Notes under the pieces: model-generated
What the model saw: the letters and a program-made list of their open reading frames with translations, nothing else
The model's database searches: none
What the model was told of the DNA's origin: nothing
NCBI GenBank assembly: GCA_030562195.1
Contig: JAUJPP010000003.1
Location: forward strand, 19,127,398 to 19,191,397
Origin: Nipponacmea schrenckii
Lineage: Eukaryota; Mollusca; Gastropoda; Lottiidae
Direction of reading: 5' to 3'
DNA length: 64,000 bases
Position numbers and translations under genes: made by a program
Part shown: one piece after another, positions 28,740 to 40,714 of the stretch
How the letters are laid out: each line of letters starts with the position of its first letter
Position numbering within the stretch: position 1 is the first letter of the stretch

Positions 28740-28869
28740 TTATATATATTGTAAATTGAATTTATACTGGGAAATGAATTAAAATAAGCTTAGCTAGTTT
28801 TCACACTCCAACTCTTAAATTTGTAAAATTGTATAGATAAATGAATAAAGTATTGTATTAAAAAAAAAT
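28740..28869 (+). other. possible 3' end of a poly(A)-type retrocopy
   Basis: The text ends in AATAAA (about 28,844), GTATTGTATT and nine A bases. This closely resembles the last bases of the L1/Tx1-like LINE at 40,670-40,714 (AATAAAGTATT then poly A). No protein remnant is visible upstream, so this may be a very short 5'-truncated copy or a chance polyadenylation-like site. Confidence 0.3.
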
Positions 28870-31800
28870 GTCCAAAATGTTATCTATCACACAAAACTCC
28901 AGAGTTTATCATACGCTTGCTTAATCGTTAATGTGTGATGGGGCCTAAATAGTTGGCAGTCAGTCCAGTATCTACTCTCGTTCCTTTTATGGCATACATC
29001 GTTCATGTTTGACAATGATCAGTGTGTACAATCAATAAAACACTGTAAAATAAACTAGATGCTTGTTTAGCACACTAATTGATGTGTTTCAGCAATTTAC
29101 TATCCTAACTCTAAAACTCTTACACAATTTTATTGCCTTAAGCGGCTCAAAGTTAACTAAGGGGCAGATAATTGAGGCTGGATAATGGAGTTTTATTGTG
29201 AATTAAAAAGACGCCATCTTTGTTAGGTTTACGTGTTGGGTAAACATCAAATACCAGTCACGCAATCTCAACATTATAGTTTTTAAAACGAGTCGATCAA
29301 TCACAGTCTTACGACTAAATTTTACCATTCATAGACATATTTATATATAGAAATAAAGTATATATTAAAGTGAATTCCACAAAGAATTATTTATTTAATG
29401 GAATTTGTGCGCTCCTTCAGAAAGAACCTCTTAGCCATATTTTAAACGTCTGGGAGCAAGACAGAAAGTAGCACTTTAGCCAGCATTTTAACTGCCCGTC
29501 TTCATTGTTTGAGATGAATAGACAGATCTCCTTACGTAAGTGGGGACCGATTAGATGCCTTTTTTTTTGCTTGGCGACTTTGCAATCGATTGTGTGGATA
29601 GGGAACGACTAATAAAGTGTGCGAATTTTATTATGACTTCCCAAATATGCCTTCAAAATACGTTCAGCTCAACGAATGTGATTGACGCAAATGCTTTAAC
29701 CTCAATACCTTTGTAGATGAAATTTGACACCCATTACTAGTCAAGGCCAATTCTAAAAAAAATATAAAACTTTCAATTACAAACTTTACTAAAATATCAT
29801 CGCTACACGTGTAAAAAAGATTGCATAATTGTCTATCATATTTTCAAATCAAATGTTACAAGGGCAATAAGATTTGATGAAGATCTCTTTAATATACTTT
29901 CATATTAGGACATCAGGTTTCAGATATAAACTGTATTCTTCATTATGTCAGCAAGTCTAAGTTTAAGTTTTTATTTAGTCAAGGGCAATGACTATAAAAC
30001 ACAACATAAATCCATTCGACTACTACAAAATTTTAACTTGACAACGATCAAATTAATATTTACATGAATAAGTTTCATTAAGATGTACTAAATTGGATAT
30101 TTTTCCACATTCAAACTGGACTAAGATCTGATCAATATAAACTGCATACGAAGTACCTTTTTTTGAAAAAAAAAAACAATTTTTTCCAGCCAAATTTGCT
30201 TTTTTGCCTACAAACATAATGTAAATATATTCAGATCTGTCGTGACTTTGATGACCAAACTATCAACAGGATAGGATAGCCGTTTTACAAGAATATTACA
30301 ATTTAGATTTATAAAAATAAATAATGACTATTTGATTCTGATCGAACACAACTCATTATCCAATCAACGTCAATCAAACGATTGCTAAGCGGAAGATAAA
30401 TTCAATTCGAGGCTGTAATGGCCGAATGCAATTATCTGTACTATATCTAATGGCCTCATTATGATATTATTCCATGTAGCTATTGGACTTTCATATCGAA
30501 TTTTGTCTTCAGAAATAAGATTATTATTCTTTTTACGTCTGGAAAAGATAGTGCAGTTTTATTTGGATTCGCGTAACTTATTTGAAGCACCATTGAGGTC
30601 CCTCTTTAGTTCGATCATTCATTTATCGCCTCGGATTTTAATTTTTATCTTAATAAATACTATCTAGTATCAAATAACCCAGACGATTTGTACATGAATA
30701 GAAATTTACATACGTAATCTAAAAAATAATTTACTCTTTAACGGGTTCCTTCTTCTTTTTCTCCTTATTAGGCTATGAAGAAAGATAGTGGTATGAAATA
30801 TGCAAGTAAGAGAATGTGACAAGGACAGAGACATTCGCTTACCATTTTTCAAATCCCAGCTATAGAGACACTTATATAATTCTTCATACATTCTACCCAC
30901 GAATAAAGATATCTATTAAGTGTTTCCAGATCTGATAAAGAATGAAAAATTTCATTCCAATCTAAAAGTTTTGTTCAACCGCGCTGTTTTGACAACCCAT
31001 GTTAACTGTTTTGATTAAATCAATGGACAAAAGTAGCCCAGAACTCGACAAACAACTCATCCATCCACATAGGCTTACGAAGTTTCAACTCTAGCTTCTA
31101 AGTCGTTTACAAGCTGTTTTTGACACAAGGATATACATTTTAAAACCGTGAGGTATAACACAACTCCGAATATGTTCATGATCTCGACTATCAGCAAAAA
31201 CAAAAGCAAGTGAAAACTTGCTTCTGTTGTGTTACAAAGTAGACTGCTGTTGTAATATTATGTATATTGTGTGACATCATTTTATACTACTCCTTTCTCC
31301 GAAAATTACTCATTTGGTTTACTTTCTGCCTCACCATTTCTAAGATGTGAAGATTATTCATGCAGAAGGTCAAGCGTTGATCGATTTCGGGATGAGATTC
31401 AAGGGAATTAATTAGTCTGGTGGAAATAGATACAACCGGAAATAACTAAATATAACATTTCTTCCTTTCGGAAAGAGATTTTCACTGATAAAAACTAGTA
31501 TCAAAGATAATCAGATCATCTACAGAATTAGATTATCCATTACATATATAATGTATTGCTTTTAAAACTCTGTGTGAAACATTTTATGACTAAGGGTTTT
31601 TATTGGTGAATGTTAATTACACACACATATATATATTTCCTTATATTGGTCAAATAATCGGTAATTGCCTTGGCATCGTGGTAAGAGTGATGTCAATGTG
31701 ATAAAGAATGCTGTTACATAATACATGTATATATTATATAATATAGCGGTTAATATTGTTCGTTACGTATAGCGATAACCAATAAAAATGGATTTTTTTC

Positions 31801-33990
31801 AAAATTAGCCAAATTAAGCCTTTATTTATTAGTGGAATAAGCTGTGTTTAAACTATACGTCAGAATCCCTCTCTAATCCAATAAATATTAAAAATAAGTC
31901 ATAATCCTGAAACTAAGCAACATTCATCACTTGAAGGATGAATGAAGGATTATCGTCATATATAGAGATTCTATTCTTAACTCGATTCACCTGGTAAGTG
32001 AAACTGATGAAATAACCAAGTCGATTCGAACCAAGTTTGAGAACTGTCCATTATAAGAAGAAGTATTTTTGTAAATTTTAGAATAGAATATACCAATGTA
32101 ACTTTTATTACAATGGGATAAGCAGAGTATCCCTATGACAAATCTAGATAATTTCATATATTCGTTTGGATGTCTAGCTTAAGTCAAAATGTTGGAATAT
32201 GTTAGAATAATGCAATGTTATCTTAATAGGAATACTGATTAAAAAATTATCAGATTATCTGCTCAAGCTTTCAAATAATACCACGTGTTATCATTTTGGG
32301 ATGTTACAACTGATGTAAGACGAGAAAGTTGAAAGTGTAAGGGAAGCAACTGTTAATTATAGTAGAATTGTGTGACACATATTAATGCATTTACATATTA
32401 AGTTTAAGTGATGAAGGACAAGTTATTGAGGTTCATAAATAATAAATCGAAAATTGGATTAACATACTGATAAACAATCATAATAAAAAGAAAAAAAGAA
32501 TAGCATATTGGTAGCCTCTGCCTTTTTAAATCCACACGATGAAGTCAATGCAGTATTAATGAGCAAATCGGGGGATTTTGAGCAGTCTCTTGCAATTTGC
32601 ACAATGTGTACAATGAGCAGTTCGTTTTAAGTTGTACATATTATTGAATTTTAAAAAAAGTATTCGTCTTCAACCCATTCTGGTTTTTACAAAGATTTGA
32701 AAAAATTGGAATGGAAAGAAGTGATATTGTAACAGCAGTGAGGTAGACAATGAAATCTCGAGCAAAAGGGTTTTACAAACATATGTCATACTTACCTATA
32801 CTGTAACCAGTCAGAATTGTGAAAAATGCCTTAAAAATGGTATATTTCATTTTTATGATACATTCTTGCGGTGGAGATATCAGAACCGTCTACCATATAA
32901 GAAAAGTGTTTACAGTTTGACAAAGATATTTGTAATAAACCGTTCTTATATGGTGTATTATTTTTAACAGAACTTACCTAAATTCGAAAATCAAATAGAT
33001 CCGACTCAACACTTGACTAGTGATTCTGTATCAAGTTAATACATTCTTATATTGGCAGAATTCTACTTTCCACTTCTTAGTGTATATCTTGAAAACATTA
33101 TTCGAGCAAACCTTAAAAATACAATGTTATTTCGAAGTTATTGGCCTATGAATGAATATAATCAAGACAAAATTCCCTATAGAATCCCTTTATCATTAGC
33201 TGTGTAATATAATAAAACCTTATCTCTTGCGTCTTCTGTGTGGTTTTAGCCTCCGAGAAATCTTTCTATTGCGGATGGTGAAAATCAACACGAAATCGAT
33301 GAAAATTTGCAGCAATTCATAATTATCTTTTCTAAGAAGGTTGTCAGTAATTTTATATAAGAAAAACGTCATTATTACAATTAAATATTTCCATAAACGT
33401 TATTTTTTTTATTCAGACTTCCACCTTTCTGCTTTTATATACAACTATTTAAAACTCAATCTCCGTGACATGATTTTGAAAGCTGTCGGCTGAAGTTGTG
33501 GAAAAATCCCATAAAACAGGGTCCATTTTGTTCTGCCTATAACCTAGATGATAACTTTCAAAAGTCACATCAAGTTTACAAATAATGGTACGGATTTTTG
33601 TTAACTAATACGAGGAAGATTCACTTTGCTTCAAGCTATTTTCTGTATATTTCATCATATTTTTGTACCCCAATGTCACAAGGTATCAAGCCATTTCCTT
33701 CAATATATCGGTATCAGTGATGTCCTGATTTAGTTTATCCTAATTAAGTATAAGCAGAATGAGATGAGTTCAAATATTTAAGGAGTATATAGTCCTATCA
33801 AATGTATGGATACAATTGTATAGTTGTCATTTATATCATATAAAATTAATTATAGTTGTTTAAAAACAGGCTGGTCATCCGTGTCAAACAGGACTTCGAC
33901 CATTTGGACCCAAAACAATTTATGTTAATGATTTTTCAGTTCGCCCCTTCTGACTTCACCCCCCACTTTTTCCTTATAAAATCACTTAAA
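28870..33990. other. 5.1 kb without a recognisable gene
   Basis: AT-rich sequence with short chance frames only. A small hairpin (CCATATAAGAA with its complement) lies at about 32,895-32,955. Confidence 0.45.
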
Positions 33991-33992
33991 GA

Positions 33993-34172
33993 GGAACAGT
34001 CTTCATTTTCGTGGGTTCATTACCATAAATTAGAAAGTTATCTATCTATTTCGAGAAATATCTTTTCTATTATATAGTCTCACTGATATATGACAGATAT
34101 GATAAATGCCGATAATTATGGTTTCTGAGACTTACCCAAATCAAACCACGAAAATGAAGACTGTTTCCCATT
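33993..34172. repeat. short inverted repeat beside the minisatellite
   Basis: The arm GAACAGTCTTCATTTTCGTGG (about 33,995-34,015) pairs with its complement at about 34,149-34,171, with weaker pairing of flanking AT-rich text toward the loop. It could be a small hairpin element or an old fold-back insertion. No target duplication is evident. Confidence 0.75.
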
Positions 34173-34224
34173 AAAAAATGTGCTTGTTCTGAGTTCGAAT
34201 TCACGACAAGGCTGTTAACACACA

Positions 34225-35100
34225 AGGGCGAAATGGGAAGGGGTGAAATGAGAAAGGGCGAAATGAGAAAGGGAGAAATGAGAAGGGCTGAAATGGGAAG
34301 GGGCGAAATGAGAAGGGGTGAAATGGGAAGGGGCGAAATGATAAAGGGCGATATAAGAAAGGGAGAAATGGGAAGGGTGAAATGGGAAGGGGCGAAATAA
34401 GAAAGGGCGAAATGAGAAAGAGAGAAATGGGAAGGGCGAAATGAGAAAGGGTGAAATGAGAAAAGGAAAATGGAAAGGGTGAAATGAGAAGGGGCGAAAT
34501 GAGAAAGGGCGAAATGGGAAGGGTGAAATGAGAAGGGTCGAAATGAGAAGGGGCGAAAGGAGAAGGGGCGAAATGAGAAAGGGCGAAATGAGAAAGGGAG
34601 AAATGAGAAGGGGTGAAATGAGAAGGGGCGAAATGAGAAAGGGAGAAATGAGAAAGGGCGAAATGAGAAAGGGAGAAATGAGAAGGGTGAAATGAGAAGG
34701 GGCGAAATGAGAAAGGGTGAAATGAGAAAGGGAGAAATGAGAGAGGGTGAAATGAGAAGGGGCGAAATGAGAAAGGGTGAAATGAGAAGGGGCGAAATGA
34801 GAAAGGGAGAAATCAGAAGGGTGGAATGAGAAGGGGCGAAATGAGAAGGGGCGAAATGAGAAAGGGCGAAATGAGAAAGGGAGAAATGAGAAGGGGTGAA
34901 ATGGGAAGGGGAGAAATGAGAAAGGGAGAAATGAGAAAGGGAGAAATGAGAAGGGTGAAATGAGAAGGGGCGAAATGAGAAGGGGCGAAATGAGAAAGGG
35001 CGATATGAGAAGGGGCGAAATGAGAAAGGGCGAAATGAGAAAGGGAGAAATGAGAAGGGTAAAAAGAGAAGGGGCGAAATGAGAAGGGGCGAAATGAGAA
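34225..35100. repeat. 14/15-bp purine-rich minisatellite, left part
   Basis: About 59 units of GAAATGAGAAAGGGC and close variants (GAAATGAGAAGGGGC, GAAATGAGAAGGGT). The plus strand is almost all purine. Read on the minus strand, the 15-bp units give PFSFR, ISPFL and SHFAL pentapeptides and the 14-bp units switch between these frames, so frames of 374 and 99 codons stay open. These are artefacts of composition, not genes. Confidence 0.97.
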
Positions 35101-35547
35101 GACCAAGTCCAAGATGGTCGACAGGTAGAAGTTGAGTGTGAGAGCTCTGTGTAAAAAGGTTAATTAGTTGTGATCCAGTCAGCAATAACACCATACAAAA
35201 TTACAAAAAGCTGTACAACAGTGAAGAGAATTAGATATGCTGTAAAAGTTTGGATTCTCATAACTTAAAATAAGACTTTTTTAGGGTTTTGTGTGAAAAT
35301 TTATTTACTAGAGTGAGCTGTTATCAATAAATGACAACCATAAGAAAAGTTGCTGAAAACTAATTAGCAAGCTTGAAAAACACTCAGTCACATAATACTA
35401 CATTTTGTGGTTTCTTTGCTGGACTAAGTACTGAGTTGTGTTGTGTTACAGGTTATTTAACAAGCTTGACAAACACTCAGTCACATAATACAAATTTGTA
35501 TCTGGATGTTTGTTGTACTGAGTTGTGTTGTGTAACCGTTGAACAGT

Positions 35548-36459
35548 ATGAGTAAAACTGGGGATAAAGGACAAAATACTAAAACAAAAGATACTAAAAT
35601 CAAAGTCAGCTCTGATAATACCAAAAAAGCCTTAAAAAGATTTCGAGTCTCTTCATCCGGCCAATCTGACTCTGATACATCAGTTATTCTAACAGAGATG
35701 CAGGATTCAGCAGATTTTTTGAAAGAAAATATGGTGACAAAGACAGATATAAAAGAGATGTTATCTGAAATGAAATTAGAATGGATGAGCGATCTGGGAC
35801 GAATATCAACAAAATTGGATGATGTGACAAGCAAACTGGAGGAATCCATTAATACTAACAACACGTTAAGAAAGGAGAACGAGCAAATACGACAAGAACT
35901 TGAAGACATCAACAAACGAATTTATTTCAATGAAGAACAGACTAAGAGAAGTATCTGTATGGCAAATTATAATGAACAATATTCCAGAAAAATGAATGTG
36001 AAGATTCTCGGAATACCTGAACAAGAACAAGAGGATTTGAGAGCGGTTTTCTGCAATAAAGTGAAAAGTATTTTAAATTTTGAAATGCAGTCTGCAAATA
36101 TTATCGCTATACACAGACTTCCCTCAAAATACCGTGACTTGCCAAGACCTATTATATGCAAATTCCTCAACAGTGATATCAAAAGCATGATAATGCGGAA
36201 CAGGAAGGGTTTTTTTGACAACAATCTGAAAATATTTGACGATGTCACAGCCATGAATTCAAGCCTAATCAAAAGACTTAAAAACAATGAAGAAATCGAA
36301 TCAGCCTGGTATTTCAATGGTAGTGTGTACGCAGCAGCAAGAGGACGAGAATGGACTAAAATAGACTTATATGAGGATATCAGAAAAGTGACCCAAGCTA
36401 AACAGGACTTCAGGACTGTAAAAAGGGGCCTAAGGCCCAAAATAGGGGCGCAGAGATGA
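35548..36459 (+). CDS. LINE ORF1 nucleic-acid-binding protein, intact
   Basis: 303 codons from the first ATG (35,548). This is the RNA-binding and chaperone protein that coats LINE RNA. Visible in order: a Lys/Ser-rich N-terminus; a coiled coil at about residues 85-145 (heptads through LGRISTKLDDVTSKLEESI and KENEQIRQELEDINKRI); an RRM-like segment beginning KMNVKILGIPEQE (about 150); and a basic C-terminal domain (PRPIICKFLNSDIKSMIMR ... IFDDVTAMNSSLIKRLKN). This order is that of L1-type ORF1; no CCHC knuckle is present. It is the only intact retroelement frame here, which suggests a fairly recent insertion. Confidence 0.88.
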   Translation: MSKTGDKGQNTKTKDTKIKVSSDNTKKALKRFRVSSSGQSDSDTSVILTEMQDSADFLKENMVTKTDIKEMLSEMKLEWMSDLGRISTKLDDVTSKLEESINTNNTLRKENEQIRQELEDINKRIYFNEEQTKRSICMANYNEQYSRKMNVKILGIPEQEQEDLRAVFCNKVKSILNFEMQSANIIAIHRLPSKYRDLPRPIICKFLNSDIKSMIMRNRKGFFDNNLKIFDDVTAMNSSLIKRLKNNEEIESAWYFNGSVYAAARGREWTKIDLYEDIRKVTQAKQDFRTVKRGLRPKIGAQR

Positions 36460-36581
36460 ACCCATCTAACACAAAGGACAGCTAAGTGTTTCCTTCTCTT
36501 TATATTTGTTCCATTAATTGCTAATTATTGATTAATCAAAAACTCTACAGATTTAGTATTGCTTTCCCAGTCTCTAGAAAT

Positions 36582-36985
36582 ATTTCAAATATATAGGAAT
36601 CTGCCAAAATATTTAAATATTATACTAGTTTAACTATAATTAGTATAATTACACTATTGTCTATGTCAGGTAATACATTAAACCAGTAAAATGTAATAGT
36701 GTTGAGACTTGTATTCGAATATCGTGACTACTTAAGGAATGAATATCCGGTGGCAGTGTTAAGATATTGTCAGTATGGATTTTGATACGCGAAGTATAAT
36801 AAGCTAGTTTTGTCTACAAAATGTTTGCAGTGTCTTGAATGATTACTAGGTCTAGAATATTTAGGCTAATTGTTGTTTATTCATTTTTATATCAAATATA
36901 TAGGAATCTGCCAAAATATTAAATATTATACTATTTTAGTATAATTAGTATAAGTACACTATTGTCTACGTCAGGTAATACATAA
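36582..36985 (+). repeat. direct repeat of about 97 bp in the LINE inter-ORF spacer
   Basis: Copies at 36,582-36,675 and 36,888-36,985 share ATATATAGGAATCTGCCAAA and TACACTATTGTCTA with few differences. They lie 306 bp apart between ORF1 and ORF2. Confidence 0.9.
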
Positions 36986-37067
36986 TACCCAGTTATCAGA
37001 GTAATATGGTGCTCATGTATTATTAATACCTTATAGAGCTAACACTCTAAATAACTCTATCCAGTCT

Positions 37068-40000
37068 ATGTCTCAAATCAATTTATTATCACTTAATGTA
37101 AGAGGCATGCGTGACAGACTTAAACGTCAAAAAGTTTTCTCATGGTTGAAAGATCAAAATACAGATATTTTGTTTTTACAAGAAACGCACAGCACGGCAG
37201 ATGACGAGAAACAGTGGAGAGACGAATGGGGTGGAGATATATTATTTTCACATGGCAAAAGTAACTCTGCAGGAGTAGCTATATTATTAGGTAACAGTGC
37301 TAATATAGAAATCTTGAAGTGCTACCCTGACCTTAACGGTTACTATAGTATTGTTACTGCGCAAATTTTTCAAACTATATATATTTTAGTGAACACATAT
37401 AGCCCAATTCCAAACAAAGATCAGTTTTTATATTATCAAAGATTGAACAATGTAATCGAAACAATTTTAGGTAGCCACAATTATCCAGTACTAATAGGAG
37501 GTGATTTTAATAATGTACTCAATAAAAATAATGATAGATTAAGTGGAAATTATAAAATTAAAAGAAGGGACTTAATGAAATATTTAATATAATAAATACT
37601 TATCAACTTGTAGATATATATAGATTCAACATGTCAATGTCCAAAAGGTACACATGGAAACAAAAGAACCCCAGCGTACACAGTAGGATAGACCTTTGGC
37701 TTGTGCCTGAGGTTATTCAGGAGAGTATAACCAATTGTAAAATCACTCCTAATACCTTTAGTGACCACTCTGCAATTTCAATAAATCTTATTCAAAATTA
37801 ACCGAAACGTGGCCCATCGCTCTGGGAATTCAATGCAACATTAACAAATGATTGTACCTATACAAAATTAATATGCAATTAGTTACAAACATGGCAGGAA
37901 GAATATTTTGATATCAATAATCGCAGAGGCTTATGGGACTTCATAAAGTTCAAAATAAAGACATGCACAATAACTTACTGTAAACAGAAACAAAAAGTTA
38001 AGAGAACAATAAAAGATAAATTAAGTAAAGAATGAGAAGAACTAGACAATAAATTAAGTTTAGTTGACGATTGTTACCAAGAAAATTGTAATCAATATGA
38101 AATTATAAAAGCTAAATTAGATAATCTTTACACTGAGGAAGCAAAAGGTGCTATTTTGAGATCAAAGGTCCAATATGCTATGGAGGGTGAAAAGAATACA
38201 GCCTTTTTCTTGAATCTGGAAAAACAAACACAAAAATCAACTAAGGTCTCTAAACTAATAACATCAGAAGGTAATGTAATTGATAAACCTCACGAGATTA
38301 TGAATAATATTGTTTTAAATGCGTTAAATGAAAGTTTTGAGAATGAATGTTTTTCAACTAGCCAACGCCAATCAATTATAAAACTTCTGCCAAAACCAAA
38401 TAAATTGAAAACTGATATTAATAACTGGAGACCTATAACATTAATTAATGTTGATGTTAAAATTGCAAGTGAAGTTTTATGTACTAGAGTGAAGCCATTT
38501 TTGTTCAAGTTAATACACCCGAATCAGACTGCATTTATACCAAACAGACATATACAAGAAAATATCAGAATAATTGATGACTGTATCACATTAGCCCAAA
38601 ACGAATATCAGGACTTCTGTTGGCAATTGATTTCAAAAAAGCGTTTGACAGTATTAATCATAATTATATGCTAGATGTTCTGAGATATTTTGGCTTTAAA
38701 AGGAATTTTATACGATGGATCAAAACACTTTATAAGAATGTAGAATGTGCAGTATTCAATAATGGTTATAGTACAAAATATTTTCCTATCAAATCAGGCG
38801 TACGACAAGGGGACCCTATGTCAACCATTTTATTTAACCTAGTCATAGAAACACTGTGTATATATGTTCGTTCAGATAGTAAATATAAAGGCATTGCATT
38901 TGGAAATGAAGACTTGAAAATCATAGCATTTGCAGATGATATCACTTGTTTACTAAAGGATTTTAAAACAGCTCGACATCTTTTGGAGGTTTTGAGGCAT
39001 TTTAGTCTTACATCAGGTTTATCTATTAATCTGTCAAAAACTGAAGCCATGGATTTAAATAGTAATATTAAAAATTTACCTAACCTTATTAATAACCTAG
39101 GTTTGACTGTCTGCAAAAATTATATAAAAATTCTGGGTATTTTTTTCTCTTTTGATGAATCAATTAAGAATAAATTGAATTTTGATAAAAAAAAAAACTA
39201 GAAGAAATTGAAATTACTATTAATAGATGGAAAGGGCGGAATCTCACTTTGATTGGTAAAATTCAAAAAATTAAAACTTTTTGTTTCTCCAAACTATTGT
39301 ATCAAGCCTCAGCCATCTATGTACCACATTATGTCATTAAAAAGTGTAATACAATTATATATAATTACCTATGGAACGGCCCGGATAAGATAAAGCGCAA
39401 TTCAATTTGCCAAAATAGATCTCTTGGAGGGTTGAATATGATTAATTTAGAGGAACACATTATCAGTAAATCAATATTTTGGGTTAAGAAATTATTCTCT
39501 CTCAAAGACCAAGTATGGATCAAAACATTTTTAATTAGTATGTTACCATATGACGGCAAACTAATTTTAGGTGCAAATTTTACACCTCAAGTAATTAAAA
39601 TAAACTCTCAATTTTATGAAAATCTTATATTAAACTGGTATGAAATTTATACTTCACATTTAGACGAAATTGTCCCCAAAGAAAACCAATTAGTATGGTA
39701 TAATAAACACTTTAAAAAAATCATTGATCCTAATAATTTTGTGCCCATTAAAATGCAACTACTGTTTATTCATGAAATCATCAGTCCAAATATTGTGAAG
39801 CTTCCAATATGCTTTCAGTCATCAATAGCAAATATATCAAACAAAGTTAAAAATCTACTCAAAAATAATAAACAGCAATGTACAATATCAACAAATAGTG
39901 ATGTGCATGAAGATATAAATCAAAACACGAGTCTTATATACAAAAAAGACTTAGATAATATAAAAACAAGCGATATTTACTCCACAAGAATCAAATCATT

Positions 40001-40568
40001 ATATAGTAAGCCAAATAGTCTATGTAAATGGGAAGATGAGCTAAACATTAATATAGATGATGACATGTCCGTCAAGATTTTCAACTTACCATTCAATGTA
40101 TGTTGTGATATTAGATTGCAAAATTTCCAATTCAAATATATTCACAAAATAATTTACACAAATAATATGTTGTGTCTCTTTAAACTTGAACCATCTACAT
40201 TATGTACCTTTTGCCATGCAAGTATTGAAACTATTAATCATTTATTTTTATATTGTCATTTAGCTCAAAATATATGGAATGTCTTGGAAGAACTACTGCG
40301 CAGTAAAAATATTCATACTAGACTAACTTCTGAAATCAAACGTTTTGGGATTATCGACAACTCCTTCTTTTCAAATAAAAGCGATTTTATATTTGTTAAC
40401 CATGTCCTAATATTAACTAAATATTACATATATACATGTAAACTAAATAATACCATACCTGTCAAGGAAAAATATGTCTCTTTTTTAAAAACAAAATCTG
40501 AATTTGAAATGAAGTGTTTTGATAATAACTTGCAAATACAAAACAAGTGGAAATATTTATGGCTATAA
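37068..40568 (+). pseudogene. LINE ORF2: AP-endonuclease, reverse transcriptase, Cys-His knuckle (broken)
   Basis: Endonuclease at 37,068-37,592: LSLNVRGMRD, ILFLQETHS, LIGGDFNNVL. A shift at about 37,580 moves SRIDLWLVPE and the catalytic SDH (about 37,762) to another frame. Stops follow at about 37,800, 37,879 and 38,034. RT: EGEKNTAFFLNLEKQ, then a direct jump from EIMNNIV to LNALNESFENECF near 38,315, where I expect about 100 further residues (an in-frame deletion). Next NNWRPITLINVDVK, a shift at about 38,620, domain A AIDFKKAFDSI, B SGVRQGDPMS, C IAFADDITCL. After another shift at about 39,200 the C-terminal 439 codons carry NYLWNGPDKIKRN and the knuckle CTFCHASIETINHLFLYC (CX2CX8HX4C). 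Confidence 0.93.
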
Positions 40569-40714
40569 ACAGTCGAACGCGTGCCTCAAATAAAAATTAG
40601 TAATATTATTAATTGTAAGTAATTTGTATTTATTTATTTCAACTTGTGTAATTGTAAATGCCTTTACATTGTATTGTAAATAAAGTATTAAAAAAAAAAA
40701 AAAAAAAAAAAAAA

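Larger units (their letters stand above)
35101..40714 (+). mobile_element. nearly full-length L1/Tx1-like LINE inserted in the minisatellite
   Basis: 5.6 kb with 5' UTR (35,101-35,547), ORF1, a 608-base spacer, a broken ORF2 with endonuclease, reverse transcriptase and Cys-His knuckle, a short 3' UTR, AATAAA and 25 A bases. Minisatellite units abut both ends; GAAATGAGAA before 35,101 and after 40,714 may be the target duplication, although the array makes this ambiguous. GVRQGDPMS, IAFADDITCL and the FLWNG-type motif (NYLWNGPDKIKRN) place it near the L1/Tx1 group. ORF2 has at least two frameshifts, three stops and an in-frame internal deletion, so it cannot move on its own. Confidence 0.95.

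Noticed and set aside
34070..35194. 374-codon minus-strand frame
   Set aside because: It is the complement of the 14/15-bp minisatellite; the residues are only Pro, Phe, Ser, His, Ile, Leu and Arg repeats with frame switches at 14-bp units.
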